A stretch of 64,000 bases of DNA from Vibrio qingdaonensis (GTDB taxonomy: Bacteria; Pseudomonadota; Gammaproteobacteria; Enterobacterales; Vibrionaceae): assembly GCF_026191675.1 (NCBI RefSeq), contig NZ_JAKRRY010000019.1, positions 42,836-106,835 of the forward strand, written 5' to 3'. Positions within the stretch are counted from its first letter, which is position 1. Every line of letters starts with the position of its first letter. Under the pieces are notes generated by a model that made no database searches, was not told the DNA's origin, and saw nothing but the letters and a program-made list of their open reading frames with translations. The position numbers and the translations under genes are program-made. This document shows positions 60,317-64,000 of the stretch, in pieces.

Positions 60317-60811
60317 ATGCCCAAAGATATTGGTTTCACCACAGAATACACTCTCGACAAACCCTTTTTTGCAGAGTGCTACGATCAAACTAGCCTGCCT
60401 ACTACATTCCCAAAATCCTATTTAAAAGGCGTACTTTTTCTTCTTTTTGGCGCGGTTTTAGTTATGTTTGAGCTATTGCCCAGTAGTTACATTGGTTGGT
60501 TCTTTATTGTGTTGAGTGTTATTGAAGCGCTCAGTGTTTACTTTAAGAGAACTTGGTGGCTATGGCGACAAACTCTCAGTATGAGCGCTGGTAGCAAAGT
60601 GGTATTTCAGGGTGACGCTAACGGGGTGACGTATAAAAACGGTAATAACACGCGTAGCATCGCTTGGAGTGAAATTGACCAACTTGAGCAAAGCGATTTA
60701 GGGTTTATTTTTCATATGGGTAAGCAGCGGCAATATGTCAGTAAATCTTGCTTAAATGATGAAAATATCGCGTTCATTGTAGAGCAGCACGCCATATCAA
60801 AAATGAACTAA
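60317..60811 (+). CDS. YcxB-like membrane protein
   Basis: 164 residues from ATG 60317; a TTG at 60308 is in frame. Two hydrophobic segments (GVLFLLFGAVLVMFELL and YIGWFFIVLSVIEALSVYF), then a soluble beta-rich domain beginning with VFQGDANGVTYKNGNNTRSIAWSEIDQLEQS, the YcxB C-terminal pattern (W-x-x-I). Function unknown. A single gene. Confidence 0.7.
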   Translation: MPKDIGFTTEYTLDKPFFAECYDQTSLPTTFPKSYLKGVLFLLFGAVLVMFELLPSSYIGWFFIVLSVIEALSVYFKRTWWLWRQTLSMSAGSKVVFQGDANGVTYKNGNNTRSIAWSEIDQLEQSDLGFIFHMGKQRQYVSKSCLNDENIAFIVEQHAISKMN

Positions 60812-60894
60812 CCTTAATGCGCGCATGGCTGAGGTTATCCGAGTTAACTCTGTAATATGACGTTTGTAAAAGCCTTTGACTCACAATCAGTCGG

Positions 60895-60919
60895 CCGAGT
60901 ATGGTGCATTCATACTCGG
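60895..60919. terminator. Hairpin between convergent genes
   Basis: CCGAGTATG (60895-60903) and CATACTCGG (60911-60919), between the YcxB-like gene and the convergent TIM-barrel gene. Neither side has a U-run; bidirectional termination is only plausible. Confidence 0.4.
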
Positions 60920-60983
60920 TTGTCTCTCGACTTAGGTGATTTGTCGGCGTTCGTGTGAAACTTTCTTATTTACGCCTTGCTCA

Positions 60984-63395
60984 CTACTGTTGACCTTTAG
61001 GGAGTAGCAACTGCATGGTTTTCACTCTAAATGCCAGTGGTTGCTGACGAGTATTTTGTATAACAATGGCAAGGTTTCCAACCGCTTCTTCACGCCATAT
61101 CGGCACGCCGTTTTCAAATTTCCCCCAGTTTTGCTTAAAATCAGAAAGGGGCACATGAATTGCAATCTCGGCCTCGTTTCTATAGGTGTACCCAGACGCT
61201 GACAATGTTTGATAGAAGCCATGTTGGTCGATAAACCCGATATAGAGCCCATTAAGTTGATCAGTGTTGAGCCCCGTCACCACCAACTCGAGCGATCCAC
61301 TGTTGGGGCGCCCTAGCAGGCTGGGCTCAAGGGAGCGCCAAGGCAATTTTTGCCAGGTGTGCCAAGTGGCGAGGTTAGCTTGTTCGTTAATTTCCATACG
61401 TGGAAGGGAGGAGGCGATCCAAGATGTGGTCACTTGTTTGACGGATTTATTATTAAGTTTTAGTTGAATGGTCACTGTTCCTGTTTCTGCCCAGTTAGGC
61501 AGCATTTGCCCATACCAGCTAAGGGTGAAAGCATCCCCCGCACCACGAGTTGTCCAGGTATTACTGTCTTGTGAGATACTCAGCTCCCATCGGCTCCAGT
61601 GACTCATTGTCGCGTTGACTTGCCAGTGAGGTAATGGGTTGCCTTGTTGTTTTTCCACACTGAAATCTTCGATCTTTGGCGTCGACGCGTTCGTGGTGTG
61701 CTGAGCGGTGAGTGAGCGATAAGTGGTTAAGGCTGTTTTCGCCTGGTAGTTGGCATCAAGTAAGCCAAAGCTTTGTTCGGCATCAGAAAACCATCCTGTC
61801 TGATTGGGCTCGTCTGTGAGGGAAAACCAATTGAGTGCAAATAAGCCGAGCTGACGTAACATGGGTAAATAAAAGGTCAGTTTGTCCAGCTCATTGGCTT
61901 GTTGCGCTTGCCAGTTAGGTTGAGAGGCTATCGATAAATAGGCGAGCATCCAGGGTTTATTAAAGCGCTGTTGCAATTGCTCGCCTAAGCGAAGCGCTCG
62001 AATCCACGGCGACCAATCCGGAGCCGAGTGCGCGCGTTCAGTGTAACTTGATAGCATTAACATACTGGCGACAAAATCGCTTGCTTCAATGCTTTTTTTC
62101 GCGCTGTTATAGCTGGGCGTGCTGCCTGGTTGATCCCAGTCCCCAAGACCAAGGCCCACTTTAATTTGTGGCGCATGCGTTCGAATTAACGCAATGACTT
62201 CCAACATCAGCGGATCCCAACCATCCCAAGTTTCAATTCCTTGTTTATTAAACTCGGGCTCAAGGATCAAATAGGCTTGAGGTAAATCACGTAATAGTGG
62301 AATAAGTTTTTTTTTGACCTCATCGAGATAGCGCTGTCGGTTAGCTTGTACATAGCTAGGGCTGATTTGATCGCCAAAAAACCAATAATTGATCATGGGA
62401 ACATAACCATGCTGATGTGCGCCACGAAGTAGATCACTACGTAACCAGTGCCAGTCACTGTGTTGTGTGATCCACAAAGTGACACTTTGTACGTCGAGTT
62501 GGTTATCCGATAAGGTCTCCCATACAGGCGCGTAGTTTTGTCCGCTGCCCACAGGATGATCCAGCAATAACCGAGCACCGACCCCCCACAGAAAAGGGTC
62601 GCTTGGCGTGGCACGAGTCTGTTGCTGTAAATTAAACATAAACGCCATAGCGTCCAAGCGTTGCTGCCAACTTCGGGCAAGCAGGCTATTTCGGCTGCCC
62701 CAACTTGAATCGAGTTTCGTTTGCAGTTGATTGGCAAATTGTTTTGCTTGTTCAGGTTTCTGGTCTCTGAGCGCAGAAAACACCGCACCGAATAGAGCTT
62801 GAATATACCAATCTGCTTCCATATTTTTGGTTGCAGCAACAACCTTGAGGTAATGATCCAATGCTTGTTGAGGTTGCTGGGCAAATTCCAATAGGCTATG
62901 AGCAACAAGCAGTTGGCCTTTTATAGCTAGCGCTTCAAGGGGAGAACGAGTGGATAAGCGAAGGCTGGCTTGCTGCATTTCTGAAAGCGGGTTTTTATCA
63001 CGCAGCTGGATGAGAGTAAGGTAGTCACCGAGTAATGGGTCATTTCGATACGCTCGCAGCAAAGCAAAGGCCGCTCGAGCTTCTAATCGATGAACGCTAA
63101 AGGGATCTTGAGCGAGGTAGCGTCGATACAGTGACATTGCGTCGTTCCAGCGATGCTCAAATTCAGCAATACGTGCCGCCAAAAATAACGCTTCGCCTTG
63201 ATAGGGTGGTGTTTGCGTGGCGAGCTGAGTTTTAGCGTGAGAGAGCTGACCCTGTTGAATAAACTGTATACCGATGCCAATCGGATCGGTGTTTACAGTG
63301 GCGCTAAGCGGTGATGCGTAGCTTACGATGAGCATCGAGATGAGAATCGCAAAGGGTAAACTTGGGCGCTTTTGATGACTATTGTGTTGGCTCAT
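60984..63395 (-). CDS. Exported TPR/TIM-barrel protein, possible glycoside hydrolase
   Basis: 803 residues from ATG 63395, with a signal or anchor near residues 14-34 (LPFAILISMLIVSYASPLSA). Residues ~40-270 are helical TPR-like repeats (FLAARIAEFEHRWNDAMSLYRRYLAQDP). From ~310 a TIM-barrel is indicated: MINYWFFGDQ, LILEPEFNKQG (candidate acid Glu), GLGLGDWDQPG, LAYLSIASQPNWQ, ALNWFSLTDEPNQTGWFSD and FGLLDANYQAKTALTTY, like the end of GH5/GH39-type enzymes. The final ~220 residues are beta-rich. Substrate unknown. It overlaps the HAMP protein gene by 17 bases. Confidence 0.7.
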   Translation of the reverse strand: MSQHNSHQKRPSLPFAILISMLIVSYASPLSATVNTDPIGIGIQFIQQGQLSHAKTQLATQTPPYQGEALFLAARIAEFEHRWNDAMSLYRRYLAQDPFSVHRLEARAAFALLRAYRNDPLLGDYLTLIQLRDKNPLSEMQQASLRLSTRSPLEALAIKGQLLVAHSLLEFAQQPQQALDHYLKVVAATKNMEADWYIQALFGAVFSALRDQKPEQAKQFANQLQTKLDSSWGSRNSLLARSWQQRLDAMAFMFNLQQQTRATPSDPFLWGVGARLLLDHPVGSGQNYAPVWETLSDNQLDVQSVTLWITQHSDWHWLRSDLLRGAHQHGYVPMINYWFFGDQISPSYVQANRQRYLDEVKKKLIPLLRDLPQAYLILEPEFNKQGIETWDGWDPLMLEVIALIRTHAPQIKVGLGLGDWDQPGSTPSYNSAKKSIEASDFVASMLMLSSYTERAHSAPDWSPWIRALRLGEQLQQRFNKPWMLAYLSIASQPNWQAQQANELDKLTFYLPMLRQLGLFALNWFSLTDEPNQTGWFSDAEQSFGLLDANYQAKTALTTYRSLTAQHTTNASTPKIEDFSVEKQQGNPLPHWQVNATMSHWSRWELSISQDSNTWTTRGAGDAFTLSWYGQMLPNWAETGTVTIQLKLNNKSVKQVTTSWIASSLPRMEINEQANLATWHTWQKLPWRSLEPSLLGRPNSGSLELVVTGLNTDQLNGLYIGFIDQHGFYQTLSASGYTYRNEAEIAIHVPLSDFKQNWGKFENGVPIWREEAVGNLAIVIQNTRQQPLAFRVKTMQLLLPKGQQ

Positions 63396-63993
63396 TTGGA
63401 TTCGCTGCAGTGTCGGCCAGGTTGATGGTCTCAAAATAGGCTAAGTTCTCTCTAATCGTCTCCAGGTGTAACGCGGTTTCTGTGGGCAGATCGCAGCCGT
63501 CTATCATGTCGAGGTTGTCTTTCATACTCATGACCATAATTTGCAATCTCGCTGAACTGTCGTTGATGTCTTCAGCAATGTCGGTGAGCTCATCGCCATC
63601 ACGGACGTGAATGACGGTAGCGAGTTTACCCATAGAAATATCGACTAAGGCATGGCGAATTCGAGCAACGGGTCCATATAGGCGATAGCTCAGCCAGCAC
63701 CCCGCCCATGTTGCCAACACGAGCTGTAAGAGTAGCAGTAGCACAAGCCAGTTACTCATCGCATCGTACATAGATGGTAAAGATTGCGCGACGGCGTTCA
63801 ACTCTTCAGGCAATAACTGGAAAGAAAGCCGTTGGGCAAGGACATCCAGGGTTTGTGCATAAAAAAAATAAAACTGTGTTGCGTTGATGACGGCACTGAA
63901 CAAAGCAATAAATAATATTCGCCATATCAATCGCTTAGATGACCATGTTCGTATTCCCTTTAGCATGGTGGGCAGCCGTAATGCTCGCAACAT
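63379..63993 (-). CDS. HAMP-domain membrane protein, start at the window edge uncertain
   Basis: 204 residues with two membrane segments (about 23-47 and 82-104) and a HAMP-like linker (GPVARIRHALVDISMGKL…VRDGDELTDIAEDIN, about 107-145) but no kinase, cyclase or receptor output domain. ATG 63993 or 63966 are possible starts, and the frame stays open to the window end. Translationally coupled upstream of the TIM-barrel protein. A signalling stub that may act through a separate partner; I cannot say which. Confidence 0.7.
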   Translation of the reverse strand: MLRALRLPTMLKGIRTWSSKRLIWRILFIALFSAVINATQFYFFYAQTLDVLAQRLSFQLLPEELNAVAQSLPSMYDAMSNWLVLLLLLQLVLATWAGCWLSYRLYGPVARIRHALVDISMGKLATVIHVRDGDELTDIAEDINDSSARLQIMVMSMKDNLDMIDGCDLPTETALHLETIRENLAYFETINLADTAANPNEPTQ

Positions 63994-64000
63994 AACGTTT

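Overview
The window looks like a chromosomal segment of a marine Vibrio or close relative. The evidence is a DsbA close to the Vibrio TcpG/DsbA type, an ectABC plus ectoine-type aspartokinase operon, a 218-residue Qnr-type pentapeptide protein, a DUF3332 lipoprotein, many MFS/LysR/TetR/MarR accessory pairs and moderate GC. I see no rRNA, tRNA, CRISPR array or intact insertion sequence. The identification rests on recalled protein similarity, not on a search.

Layout. 1-6 kb: the 3' part of a secreted beta-helix protein, a decayed LysR fragment beside a LysE-type exporter, a cytoplasmic S41 peptidase, and a GntR-ATPase-permease ABC operon. 5.7-12 kb: a carbamoyl-phosphate/polyamine module of carbamate kinase, a putrescine-type carbamoyltransferase, a three-domain RidA fusion, a TetR regulator and an APC transporter, with an FNR-like site between the first two genes. 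12-18 kb: a glycine-zipper lipoprotein, a small exported protein with dsbA, and an unusual pair made of a Tat-exported DUF1552 protein and a planctomycete-type cytochrome protein that carries two apparent chitin-binding modules. 18-24.6 kb: a gene-free stretch ending in a candidate small RNA, a MerR-methyltransferase fusion, an MltF-like transglycosylase, LysR, a DUF3332 lipoprotein and MsrA. 24.7-30.5 kb: a MarR/Bcr pair with two strong operators, then a phosphonate-type ABC transporter (phnCDEE) with no catabolic genes beside it. 31-38.7 kb: alpha-amylase, an HdeD protein, Qnr, a 50-residue protein, an oversized RecX-like protein, a DUF465 protein, an MFS/AraC pair and a cold-shock protein. 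39-42 kb: a TetR regulator with a CurA-like reductase and a GST, linked by an identical operator. 42-51 kb: two alpha/beta hydrolases, an ArsP-like permease, an unknown cysteine-motif protein, emrAB with its LysR, and an outer-membrane barrel. 51-57 kb: an old-yellow-enzyme oxidoreductase with a structured leader, then the ectoine operon. 57.3-59.6 kb: a solitary AT-rich two-gene unit coding for a PHP-phosphoesterase/SMC-like ATPase fusion and a 96-residue partner. 60-64 kb: a YcxB-like membrane protein, and a TPR/TIM-barrel secreted protein translationally coupled to a HAMP membrane protein.

The best candidates for an undescribed system are the PHP-ATPase/small-protein unit at 57.3-59.6 kb, the chitin-binding cytochrome/DUF1552 pair at 14-18 kb, and the triple-RidA polyamine module at 5.7-12 kb. 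Functions are inferred from motifs read by eye; no database search was possible.
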